Part shown: piece after piece, positions 25,679 through 34,399 of the stretch
How positions within the stretch are numbered: the first letter of the stretch is position 1
Layout of the letters: every line of letters begins with the position of its first letter
Source of the DNA: Acanthopleuribacter pedis
GTDB taxonomy: Bacteria > Acidobacteriota > Holophagae > Acanthopleuribacterales > Acanthopleuribacteraceae
Assembly (NCBI RefSeq): GCF_017377855.1
Contig: NZ_JAFREP010000017.1
Location: 186,001 to 250,000, forward strand
Length of the DNA stretch: 64,000 nucleotides
Reading direction: 5' to 3'
Program-made: the position numbers and the translations under genes
The notes under the pieces: generated by a model
What the model was told of the DNA's origin: nothing
Seen by the model: the letters and a program-made list of their open reading frames with translations, nothing else
Database searches by the model: none

Positions 25679-28128
25679 TCAGCCTCCTCAGTAGTTTCCT
25701 GCCCCTTGTTGCTTGACGGAAGCACAATGTTAAAGCGCTCATTTTCGGTGTCCAGTTCGAAGAAAACGGCACCTTCAATGTTCGCGTCAGCGGATACGAT
25801 GGCCTCGGCCAGTGGGTCTTCAACGTGACGTTGAATGATGCGGCGCAATGGACGCGCCCCGTACTGACGATCACTGGAGGTTTGATCCAGCAACCACTTC
25901 AAGCCATCCGCGGCCAACTCTACGCTCAGATCGCTCTTCGCGAGGTTGCGGTTGATTTCGTTGATCAACAAGCCGCAAATTTGGAGCAGGTGATTGTCTT
26001 TGAGTTTGTCGAATACCACCACTTCATCGATCCGGTTAATGAACTCGGGACGGAAGACGCGTTTCAATTCACGCATGGCTTCCTGCTTCATGTTGCGGTC
26101 CCGTTCGTTCACCGTGCGGGTCAGGCCCAACGTCTTTTCGTTCACAATCTGTTTGGAGCCGACGTTACTGGTCATAATGATGATGGTATTTCGAAAATCA
26201 ATGGTGTTTCCGAAGGCGTCGGTAACCTGGCCGTCCTCAAAGATTTGCAGGAGGATGTTCACCAGGTCGGGGTGGGCCTTCTCAATTTCATCGAACAACA
26301 CGATCGAATAAGGGTTGCGCTTGACCTTGTCGGTCAACTGGCCGCCCTCTTCAAAACCCACGTATCCCGGCGGTGAGCCGATCATTTTGGATACCGAGTG
26401 TTTTTCCATGTATTCGGACATGTCGAAGCGAATCAGTTTCTTGGGGTCGCCGAACAAAAAGCTGGCGAGTTGTTTGGACAATTCGGTTTTGCCCACACCG
26501 GTGGGGCCGAGGAACAGGAAGGAACCCATCGGCCGGTTGGGGTTCTTCAAGCCGGTGCGGCTGCGGCGAATGGCGCGGCTGACGGCGGAAATCGCCTCGT
26601 CCTGGCCGACGATAAATTCGCGCAGCGTGTCTTCCATGGACGCCAGCTTGGCTTTGTCTTCTTCTTTCATGGCCGTGACGGGAATACCGGTCCAGGAGCT
26701 AACCACCTGCTCCACGTCGGCGAGGGTGACGTCCAGTACGCGGTTGTCGCGGTTCACCGAATCTTTTTCTTCTTGAATCTGTTTGCGAATCTTAATTTCG
26801 TACTCACGCAACACCACCGCGCGCTCAAAGTCTTTGTTGGCAACGGCTTCATTCATGTCCTCGGAAACCTGACGCAGGTCTTTTTCGAGGTTGCGGATGG
26901 TTTGGGTATTGGTGGAGTGCGCCAACTTCACACGGGCGCCGGCCTCATCCAACAAGTCGAGTGCTTTGTCGGGCAGGGCGCGATCCGGGATGTAACGGCT
27001 GGAGAGGTATACCGACCCGCGCAACGCATCGTCGGCGTAACGCACGCGGTGGAACCCTTCGTAGTGATCTTTGAGGCCGAACAAAATGCGTTCGGTTTCG
27101 TCCTCGTCGGGCGGCATGATGTTCACCGGTTGGAAACGACGCACCAGCGCACGATCCTTCTCGATGTACTTGCTGAACTCGCGGTGGGTGGTCGAACCCA
27201 CACACTGAATTTCGCCGCGGCTCAGGGCCGGCTTCAGGATGTTGGCCGCGTCAAGCGAGCCCTCGGCCGCGCCGGTTCCGATAATGCTGTGAATTTCGTC
27301 GATGAACAGGATGACACTGGTGTCTTTCGAGGCCTCGGCGATAATCGATTTCAAACGCTCTTCAAACTGGCCGCGGTATTTGGTGCCCGCAACCACCAAG
27401 GACAGGTCCAAGGCGTAAATGCGTTTGTCCATCAGTTCGATGGGGACATTGCCCTGAACGATGCGTTGCGCCAAACCTTCCACGATGCTGGTTTTGCCGA
27501 CGCCCGGCTCGCCCAACAGGATCGGGTTGTTTTTGCGACGGCGCGCCAAAATTTGGATGATGCGTTCGATCTCGGCTTCGCGCCCGATCAAACGGTCGAA
27601 GGCGCCCCGTTCGGCGAGGTCCGTCAGATTGCGGCTGAACTCGCCCAGCAAGGGGTGTTCCTTGCGTTTTTTGTTCAGTTTCTCTTCTTTGAGAATGTCC
27701 AACAAAATTTCTTTGGCGCGGTAAAGGTCGGCGCCCATCTCCGCCAATAACTGCGAGGCGAAGGCGTGTTCGTCACGCAAAATGCCGAGCAAGATGTGCT
27801 CAACGCCTACGTACTTGTGGTTCAAGGACATTGATTCTTTCAGTGCATAGTGCAAAACCCGTTTGGTTTCTTCGCTTAACGGGATCTCAACCGTGGTGGC
27901 CGCCACGGGTTTTTTGTACATGCTCTGTGACTGGGAAATAATGCGGTCTTTCAACTCTTGGATGTTAATGCCCATTTGTTCGAGCATGGCCATCGTCGTT
28001 TTTTCAGCTTCGCGGACCAGACCGAGTAGGAGATGAGCGCTGGTAATGGTACTGGCACCAAACTGACTTGCTTCGTAACGTGCAAAGAACAAAACGCGGC
28101 GTGCTTTATCGGTATATTTCTCAAACAT
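25666..28128 (-). CDS. clpC: ClpC-type AAA+ unfoldase
   Basis: 820 aa. It has two Clp N-repeats (residues about 1-145), a first AAA+ domain (GEPGVGKTS, VILFIDEIHSI), a UVR-like coiled middle domain (DFERAVVLREYEIKIRKQ) and a second AAA+ domain (GPTGVGKTE, VLFDEIEKAHPD). The UVR linker distinguishes ClpC from ClpA and ClpB. ClpC delivers unfolded substrates to ClpP; no clpP gene lies in this window. The gene overlaps lolD by 8 nt and bamA by 13 nt, so it is cotranscribed with envelope-assembly genes. Confidence 0.95.
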   Translation of the reverse strand: MFEKYTDKARRVLFFARYEASQFGASTITSAHLLLGLVREAEKTTMAMLEQMGINIQELKDRIISQSQSMYKKPVAATTVEIPLSEETKRVLHYALKESMSLNHKYVGVEHILLGILRDEHAFASQLLAEMGADLYRAKEILLDILKEEKLNKKRKEHPLLGEFSRNLTDLAERGAFDRLIGREAEIERIIQILARRRKNNPILLGEPGVGKTSIVEGLAQRIVQGNVPIELMDKRIYALDLSLVVAGTKYRGQFEERLKSIIAEASKDTSVILFIDEIHSIIGTGAAEGSLDAANILKPALSRGEIQCVGSTTHREFSKYIEKDRALVRRFQPVNIMPPDEDETERILFGLKDHYEGFHRVRYADDALRGSVYLSSRYIPDRALPDKALDLLDEAGARVKLAHSTNTQTIRNLEKDLRQVSEDMNEAVANKDFERAVVLREYEIKIRKQIQEEKDSVNRDNRVLDVTLADVEQVVSSWTGIPVTAMKEEDKAKLASMEDTLREFIVGQDEAISAVSRAIRRSRTGLKNPNRPMGSFLFLGPTGVGKTELSKQLASFLFGDPKKLIRFDMSEYMEKHSVSKMIGSPPGYVGFEEGGQLTDKVKRNPYSIVLFDEIEKAHPDLVNILLQIFEDGQVTDAFGNTIDFRNTIIIMTSNVGSKQIVNEKTLGLTRTVNERDRNMKQEAMRELKRVFRPEFINRIDEVVVFDKLKDNHLLQICGLLINEINRNLAKSDLSVELAADGLKWLLDQTSSDRQYGARPLRRIIQRHVEDPLAEAIVSADANIEGAVFFELDTENERFNIVLPSSNKGQETTEEAECPS

Positions 28129-28858
28129 CGTCTACTCCAATCCGCTCTCGCGTTGGGGATTCAGGTCGCTTTTCAATCCCGTGTATTCTATCACACAAAT
28201 TTGCAAGGGCTGGGTTGTGGGTCACCAGCAGGCAAGAGATATTGAACTGTTTTTGCAAGCCCATCAAGAGAGAAAAAACCTGTTCTCCCGTGCCTTGATC
28301 CAGGCTGCCCGTCGGTTCGTCCGCCAGCAGAATCTTCGGCTGGTTGATCAGTGCGCGGGCAATCGCCGTTCGCTGCCGTTCACCCCCGCTTAATTGCGCC
28401 GGTCGGTGGCCGATGCGGTCTTGCATGCCCATGTGCTCAAGCAAATCATATGCCTGTTGTTTCAATTCGAGCGCATGGTGCTTTTTCAGCATGCCCGGCA
28501 GCATCACGTTCTCCAGCGCGGTGAATTCCGGCAACAACTGATTAAACTGAAACACAAACCCAATGTCAGATTGTCGCACCTTGTCCCATTCTTTGTCGTT
28601 GAGCGCCGTTAAATCGCGGCCCGCCAAGCTGATTCGGCCGCCGTCCGGGCGGTCCAAGCCCGCGATCAAATTGAGCAAGGTCGTTTTTCCGGAACCGGAG
28701 GGACCCGCGATTGCCAAAAATTCGCCCGCGGCCAAGTCCAAATCGAAGCTGTCGAGTACCTTCAGTTTCCGTTCGCCCGACTGGAAGTGTTTGGTTAACC
28801 CGCGAATTTCCAAAAAGTGGTGTCTGTTTTCTCCGACGGTGTTCGGCGCCTCATTCAT
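28121..28858 (-). CDS. lolD: Lipoprotein-releasing system ATP-binding protein
   Basis: 245 aa. Walker A is GPSGSGKTT, the signature LSGGERQR, Walker B ILLADEPTGSLD and the H-loop VTHN. The spacing and the QFNQLLPEFTALENV segment are typical of LolD, which powers release of outer-membrane lipoproteins from the inner membrane to LolA. It overlaps lolC by 8 nt. The C-terminal extension past DRIHGIEKR is short. Confidence 0.93.
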   Translation of the reverse strand: MNEAPNTVGENRHHFLEIRGLTKHFQSGERKLKVLDSFDLDLAAGEFLAIAGPSGSGKTTLLNLIAGLDRPDGGRISLAGRDLTALNDKEWDKVRQSDIGFVFQFNQLLPEFTALENVMLPGMLKKHHALELKQQAYDLLEHMGMQDRIGHRPAQLSGGERQRTAIARALINQPKILLADEPTGSLDQGTGEQVFSLLMGLQKQFNISCLLVTHNPALANLCDRIHGIEKRPESPTRERIGVDDV

Positions 28859-30116
28859 AAGCCAACGCCTCCACCGGATCCATCGCCGCCGCCTGGCGGG
28901 CGGGAAAAATCGAGGTCAAAAAGGAAACCATCAGCGAACCCACCGCCACCAGCAGCACCTCGTGGGCGTGAACCGTAAACGGCAGATAGTTCAACACCTC
29001 GTAGACGTTGTTGTCCAATTTGATCAAGCGCGTTTGGTCGGCAAATACGGAAACGGCGACGCCGATCACGCTGCCCATCAAGGTGCCCCACAGCGAAAGG
29101 GTCATACCCTGACGCAGGAAAATTCGCATGATGGTGCCGCGCGGTGTACCGAAGGCGCGCATGATCCCGATGTCGCGGTGTTTCTCCATCACCAACATCG
29201 TCAGCGCCGAAATCATGTTCAGGGCGACGACCAAAATAAACAGGCTGATCACCGCGGTGGTCGCCAGCTTTTCCAAGGCCAAGGCACTGAGCAAACCCTG
29301 GTTGAGGTCGCGCAAATCCACGACATTGGCCGACGGCAACAGCTCGGGGTGCAGTTGCAACGCTTCTTTACCCGCTTCCATCGCCGCCAGATCGTCGAAG
29401 TTCACCATGATCTGTTGGATCTCCGTGGTGCCTAGCACCAGCAGGAGTTGCTCCAATTGGAGGTAGGCGTCGACCGCGTCGAACTGGGAATTCCCCGTTT
29501 TAAAAATGCCGACGACCTCGCATTTGAGCTCTTTTAACCGCAGTTGACCCGGTCGCATCCCCAGGCCGGGGCTGCTGAGGCGCGGCACCATGACACGCAG
29601 GTCGTCGCCCATGCGCACGCCCAGGTCGCGTGCCAGATCGATGCCCAGCACGATACCGGGCCGTTGGTCTTGCGGCCGTTCCAGCGCGGCCAGGGAACCC
29701 TCTTCCAATTTGCGCAGAGAGGGGGCCGCCGCCGCGTGGCTGTCGGGTACGATGCCGAACAGTTTGCAGTAATTAAGCCGCTTTTGGCGCGAGACCAGCA
29801 CGCCCGGTTCCTGGCGCATCATCGAAACCGCGCGTACGCCCGGTACGGTTGCGATGGTTTTGCCCAAGCTTGCCACCTCGTCGCTGTTCCAACTGTAGTC
29901 AACCATCGAGTTGGCGACCACATACAGGTTGCCCGTTTCACCAACCAGGCTGGTGATGAAGGCGCCGCGCATGCCGTTGTGGATGGCGAGGGCGATGTTC
30001 AGCGCGCCCACGCCAAGGGTAATCCCGACCAAGGTAATGATCGAGATGACACCGATAAAAGACTGTTTGCGTTTGGCTTTGAGGTAGCGGTGCGCAATAA
30101 AGCGATCAAAAGACAT
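28851..30116 (-). CDS. lolC: Lipoprotein-releasing permease LolC/LolE type
   Basis: 421 aa. The N-terminus FIAHRYLKAKRKQSF and the first helix (FIGVISIITLVGITLGVGAL) are typical of LolC/E. A large periplasmic MacB-like domain (about residues 45-270) and three C-terminal helices (FxtsX domain) follow. Only one permease gene is present, so the complex may use a single LolC/E hybrid subunit as a homodimer, as in many non-enteric bacteria. It starts 6 nt after the lysS stop. Confidence 0.9.
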   Translation of the reverse strand: MSFDRFIAHRYLKAKRKQSFIGVISIITLVGITLGVGALNIALAIHNGMRGAFITSLVGETGNLYVVANSMVDYSWNSDEVASLGKTIATVPGVRAVSMMRQEPGVLVSRQKRLNYCKLFGIVPDSHAAAAPSLRKLEEGSLAALERPQDQRPGIVLGIDLARDLGVRMGDDLRVMVPRLSSPGLGMRPGQLRLKELKCEVVGIFKTGNSQFDAVDAYLQLEQLLLVLGTTEIQQIMVNFDDLAAMEAGKEALQLHPELLPSANVVDLRDLNQGLLSALALEKLATTAVISLFILVVALNMISALTMLVMEKHRDIGIMRAFGTPRGTIMRIFLRQGMTLSLWGTLMGSVIGVAVSVFADQTRLIKLDNNVYEVLNYLPFTVHAHEVLLVAVGSLMVSFLTSIFPARQAAAMDPVEALAYE

Positions 30117-30122
30117 GGTGGT

Positions 30123-31616
30123 TTAGGATTCCTGGTGGGGGCGCATCAACGGGAACAAAATGACGTCGCGGATGGATGCCGAGTTGGTCAACAGCATGAC
30201 GAGGCGGTCGATACCCAGTCCCTGGCCACCGGTCGGCGGCATGCCGTGCTCCATCGCCCACAAAAAATCTTCGTCGAGGAACTGCGCCTCGTCGTTGCCC
30301 TCGTCGCGCTGACGCATTTGGTCCTCGAACCGCTGACGCTGGTCCAGGGGATCGTTGATCTCCGTATAGGCGTTGGCGATTTCCATGCCCGCGCAGAACA
30401 ATTCGAAGCGTTCGACGAACTGTTCATTGCCGGGGATCTTTTTGGTTAACGGTGAAATGGCAATCGGGTGTTCCGTGATGAAGGTGGGATGGATCAAGTG
30501 GGGTTCGGCCACGGATTCGAAGACTTCCGCCAGCAGGTAACCGTATTCCATGGTGTCCGCGTCTTCGATGTGCAATTTCTTGGCGACATCGCGCAGGCTG
30601 TCGGCGTCGAGCAGTTGCGCCTCGGTAAAGTTGCCGAATTTACAGGTTGCTTCAATCATGGTGTAGCTGTCGAAGGGCGCGCCGAAATCCAACTCAAAAT
30701 CGCCGAACATCAATTTGGTTTCGCCACAGGTTTTTTGAACCACCTCGCGAATCATGGTTTCGACCATTTCTTTCATGACGTCGAGGTTGGCATAGGCCTC
30801 GTACCATTCCATCATGGTGAATTCGGGGTTGTGTTGGGTGCTGATGCCCTCGTTGCGGAAGTTGCGGTTAATTTCGTAAACCCGATCCAAACCACCGATG
30901 ATCAAACGCTTCAGGTGAAGCTCGGGCGCGATGCGCATGTAGAGTTCCATGTCGAGCGCATTGTGATGGGTGGTGAAGGGGCGCGCCGTGGCGCCGCCGG
31001 GAATGACGTGCATCATCGGCGTTTCTACCTCGAGGTAATCGCGTTCCGTCATGAAGTCACGGATGGCACGAATGATGTTGCTGCGTTTTTTGAAGGTGTC
31101 GCGCACCTCGGGGTTGGTCAGCAAATCAAGCGAGCGGTGGCGGTAGCGCAGTTCCGTGTCTTTGAGACCCGCGTGTTTGTCGGGTAGGGGGCGGTAGGCT
31201 TTGCTGAGGTACTGATAACGGTCGACTTGAACCGTGAGCTCCCCGGTTTTGGTGCGGAACAGGGTGCCGCCGACGCTGACGAAATCACCCAGATCGGTTT
31301 TTTTGTAGGCTTTAAAAGCCGCGTCATCGACGCTGTCGCGGCGCAGGTAAAACTGGAGGCGGCCGGTCCCGTCCTGAAGCGTGGCAAATGCCGCTTTACC
31401 CATGGGCCGGTTCAGCATCACACGGCCGGCGACTTCCACGCGGACCTTTTCTGCTTCCAGGGTTTCCTTATCCTTCTCGCCATGGGCCTTGATGACAGCG
31501 TCCACCATCTCGTTGCGAACCACCTTGCCGGGAAAGGCGTCGATGCCCAGTTCCTCAATGGCTTGGCGGTTGCGATGACGTTGTGCGGTAAATTCGTTGT
31601 CGAATGATTGGCTCAT
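30123..31616 (-). CDS. lysS: Lysyl-tRNA synthetase, class II
   Basis: 497 aa from the ATG at 31616, with GGAGGA 7 nt upstream; the frame is open further upstream without support. An N-terminal OB-fold (VEVAGRVMLNRPMGKAAF) precedes the class II core with motif 2 (FRNEGISTQHNPEFTMMEWY) and motif 3 (GLGIDRLVMLLTNS). It charges tRNA-Lys. It is the first gene of the lysS-lol-clpC-bamA run, so the operon promoter should lie in 31617-31900, a divergent region shared with the O-antigen-ligase-like gene. Confidence 0.96.
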   Translation of the reverse strand: MSQSFDNEFTAQRHRNRQAIEELGIDAFPGKVVRNEMVDAVIKAHGEKDKETLEAEKVRVEVAGRVMLNRPMGKAAFATLQDGTGRLQFYLRRDSVDDAAFKAYKKTDLGDFVSVGGTLFRTKTGELTVQVDRYQYLSKAYRPLPDKHAGLKDTELRYRHRSLDLLTNPEVRDTFKKRSNIIRAIRDFMTERDYLEVETPMMHVIPGGATARPFTTHHNALDMELYMRIAPELHLKRLIIGGLDRVYEINRNFRNEGISTQHNPEFTMMEWYEAYANLDVMKEMVETMIREVVQKTCGETKLMFGDFELDFGAPFDSYTMIEATCKFGNFTEAQLLDADSLRDVAKKLHIEDADTMEYGYLLAEVFESVAEPHLIHPTFITEHPIAISPLTKKIPGNEQFVERFELFCAGMEIANAYTEINDPLDQRQRFEDQMRQRDEGNDEAQFLDEDFLWAMEHGMPPTGGQGLGIDRLVMLLTNSASIRDVILFPLMRPHQES

Positions 31617-31900
31617 GGTGAATTCCTCCACGGAATGGGGTCGACAGGCAGGGTGCGGTATCGCCAAAGAAGCATTGTCGACCATTTAATAAGGATAGGC
31701 GGCCCAAACCACCGCCGGTCAAAGAGCCCAATTATAGCAGGATGGTTTACAGATGGTGCCCCGGCTTGACGCCTCGCGCCATTTTTCACGGGGCCTGAAG
31801 CATCCAAACCGCGGCCGACCGGGGGCGACACCGTTGAAAACCGCGTCAAGTACCCTTCTTTCCCAGCTTCATAAACAGATGTGTTAGGCTTTGGCGCGGC

Positions 31901-33169
31901 ATGTCATTTCTCGGTCGCGAGCCATGCCGGGACCGATCCGGTTCGGGAGCTGTTTTGCTGGAATCCTCCAAAGCCTATACCGTCCACCGCTGCGCTTTTT
32001 ACTGGTCCATGGCTTCTTTTTCGCTCGGCATCGCGACCCAGCAAATTTCCTTCTTTTTGTTTTTTATCGCACAGGCTTTTTTGGCCGCGCGTTTTGGCTG
32101 GCCCATGGGCGGTTTGGTTCAAAAAGGTTATCGTGCCGCCTCCGCGCTCTTTGCCTGGATCGTGATCACCGCGCTCGTTGCCCAAGTTCGCCATCCCGAT
32201 CCACCCGCCGCCGACTTCCACTGGGCTTTTATCGCCATGTGGGCCGTCTCAGGTATTTTGCTCAAACACGTGGATTGGAAGGACATCCACCGTGTGTTGC
32301 TCGTCGTGTCCGTGCCCGGATTGATTCGCAGCGTTCTGTGGCTGCTCCAACCCGATGAGATTCGCCATGCCCTTGATATCGGGTTTAGCATGTATCCCCG
32401 CGCCTTTGGGTTGGTCTCCAATGCGATTACCAATGCCGAGGGTCTGGTCATTCTCGCGTGTTGGTCCATGGCCCGATTGGCCGAAAAACTCTCGCCTCGC
32501 GAGCGCCGCCTGATCCTGTTCCATCTCGCCGTTTCCATTTTGATCGTCGCCCTCTCCCGGGTACGCTCCGGCATCTTGGGTTTTTCGGTCCTGTTTTTCT
32601 TGGCTGCTCTGTTTTCCAACCGCCTGCGGCGTATTAGCTTATGGGCATTGTTTGGCACCGTTTTTGTCGCCGGCGGTTCCATCGCCTTTTTCGGCTTTAA
32701 CATGGCCTCTATTGAAGAACGCTTGGTGCTGGTCCGCAACGGCTTGCAGTTGTGGCAAATTCATCCGTTGCTGGGAATTGGGCCCGACCGGTTTGAAGCC
32801 TTTCCCTTGAGCGACAATACCTTGGTCGGACACCCCCACAATACCTTTTTGGCCGTGATGGTTGAATCCGGTCTGATCGGGCTCGGCCTCTACACCGTTT
32901 TTGTGGTGGCCCTGTTCCGTCGCTATTGGTGGCTGTTCAAGAACCGGCGCAACCTGGGTGTTGCACCTGAATGGGTCGTCAAAGCGCTTTGCTTTATTCT
33001 GGTCATGTACATGCTGTTTGGCGTCTTCGACTTTAACTTCGGTGACTCCGAATTGCTGCTGTTCCATGCCTTGCACTGGGGCATGGCAACCAAATTGTGG
33101 CAAATGGCGCAGTCCCAAGAGGATGATGTAGAGGAAACACCATCTCAAGAGCAAGTGACTAAAAATTAG
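31901..33169 (+). CDS. O-antigen ligase-like (Wzy_C) membrane protein
   Basis: 422 aa with about ten hydrophobic helices. The Wzy_C signature is clear near the large loop: IHPLLGIGPDRFE followed by HPHNTFL. These proteins join or polymerise undecaprenyl-linked glycans (WaaL/Wzy/Wzx-dependent surface polysaccharides or glycosylation) at the periplasmic face. No other polysaccharide gene is adjacent, so the exact role (ligase or polymerase) is open. The start is uncertain: the ATG at 31901 has no good SD, and an internal ATG at 32009 is also possible. Confidence 0.82.
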   Translation: MSFLGREPCRDRSGSGAVLLESSKAYTVHRCAFYWSMASFSLGIATQQISFFLFFIAQAFLAARFGWPMGGLVQKGYRAASALFAWIVITALVAQVRHPDPPAADFHWAFIAMWAVSGILLKHVDWKDIHRVLLVVSVPGLIRSVLWLLQPDEIRHALDIGFSMYPRAFGLVSNAITNAEGLVILACWSMARLAEKLSPRERRLILFHLAVSILIVALSRVRSGILGFSVLFFLAALFSNRLRRISLWALFGTVFVAGGSIAFFGFNMASIEERLVLVRNGLQLWQIHPLLGIGPDRFEAFPLSDNTLVGHPHNTFLAVMVESGLIGLGLYTVFVVALFRRYWWLFKNRRNLGVAPEWVVKALCFILVMYMLFGVFDFNFGDSELLLFHALHWGMATKLWQMAQSQEDDVEETPSQEQVTKN

Positions 33170-33371
33170 AGTTTTGGATTTGTTTTATTAATGTTCTAAA
33201 AACGTTAACTAATGGTGACTCGCCCCTTTTCCGCGCCGCCTTTCACCCCAGGCACCGCCTTTCTTGTGCCCGACCGATTTCCGCTTTCTACCCCGCCGCT
33301 TTTCTGTGACAATGTGGGTGTTTTGTTATCCGTTTCAACTCCTGTTCGATCCCTTCATCTTTAGGACAAAC

Positions 33372-34244
33372 ATGATGTTCGCAGATCGCATGCTCTCCCT
33401 TTGTCAAAGCAAAAACAGCCGTTTGGTCGTGGGGCTCGATCCCCATTGGGATTTGATACCCGCGTCATTTAAAGCCGGCTTCACCGACGGTCAGGTCGCC
33501 AACCTGATTAGCGGCTACCTCAACAACGTCATTGATGTGACCCACGATCATGCCGTTGCCTACAAACCCCAAATCGCCTTCTTCGAACAATTTGGTTTGT
33601 CGGGATTAACCGCCTTGCTCGATGTGCTCGACCATCTTCACCACCTTCAATGTCCCGTGATTATGGATGCCAAGCGCAACGATATCGGCAGCACCGCCGC
33701 GGCCTATGCCCGCACCTTTTTCGGTGACGACCTGTTGCCGCCCGCCTTTCCCAGCGACGCCCTGACGGTCAACGGCTACCTCGGCAGCGACGGCATCAAA
33801 CCCTTTCTCAAGCAACCGGAACGCGGCATCTTTGTGCTTGTGAAAACCAGCAACCCTTCCAGTGGCGAGCTCCAGGATCAAGCGCTCGCCGCGGGCAACA
33901 CGGTTGCCGAGGGCATGGCTGATTTACTGGAACAGTGGAATGGCGATCAATTGGGGGAATTCGGCTACGGTAATGTCGGCGCGGTGGTCGGTGCCACCTA
34001 CCCCGAACACATGAGAACCCTTCGTCAACGCATGCCTCACAGTCTCTTTCTCGTTCCTGGCTACGGGGCGCAAGGTGGCTCGGCAGAGGCGGTTAGGGCT
34101 GCGTTTGATGGGAATGGCTTGGGTGCACTGATCAACTCGTCCCGTGGCATTTTGTTTCCGCCAAGTTTTGAAACGTCCGGTTTTGAGGCGGTTCGCGAGG
34201 CCGCGGTCGAGGCCAAAACCGATATCAATCGCATTCTGGCGTAA
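33372..34244 (+). CDS. pyrF: Orotidine 5'-phosphate decarboxylase
   Basis: 290 aa from the ATG at 33372 with AGGA 7 nt upstream. The catalytic motif DAKRNDIGSTAAAYA marks the group of longer PyrF enzymes. VVGLDPHWD near the N-terminus and LVPGYGAQGG near the C-terminus bind the ligand phosphate. It makes UMP from OMP in pyrimidine synthesis. pyrC lies about 9 kb downstream on the same strand, but the genes are not clustered. The upstream 200-bp spacer is AT-rich and may carry the promoter. Confidence 0.94.
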   Translation: MMFADRMLSLCQSKNSRLVVGLDPHWDLIPASFKAGFTDGQVANLISGYLNNVIDVTHDHAVAYKPQIAFFEQFGLSGLTALLDVLDHLHHLQCPVIMDAKRNDIGSTAAAYARTFFGDDLLPPAFPSDALTVNGYLGSDGIKPFLKQPERGIFVLVKTSNPSSGELQDQALAAGNTVAEGMADLLEQWNGDQLGEFGYGNVGAVVGATYPEHMRTLRQRMPHSLFLVPGYGAQGGSAEAVRAAFDGNGLGALINSSRGILFPPSFETSGFEAVREAAVEAKTDINRILA

Positions 34245-34399
34245 TTCCCGCACACCCGGCCTTAATCCGCTAAAATCAGCCCATCCCCCGCCGTGCGCGG
34301 GGCGCCCTCCCGTGGTTTGACCCAGCCCTAAACCGGCCCTTGTCCGAACCCTCCTCTTCTTTATGACCCCCAATACCGTAACGAACTTTAGAGGTCCCT

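Noticed and set aside
26398..27750. 450-codon open frame on the plus strand
   Set aside because: Exact antisense of clpC; high GC third positions open the opposite strand. No protein pattern.
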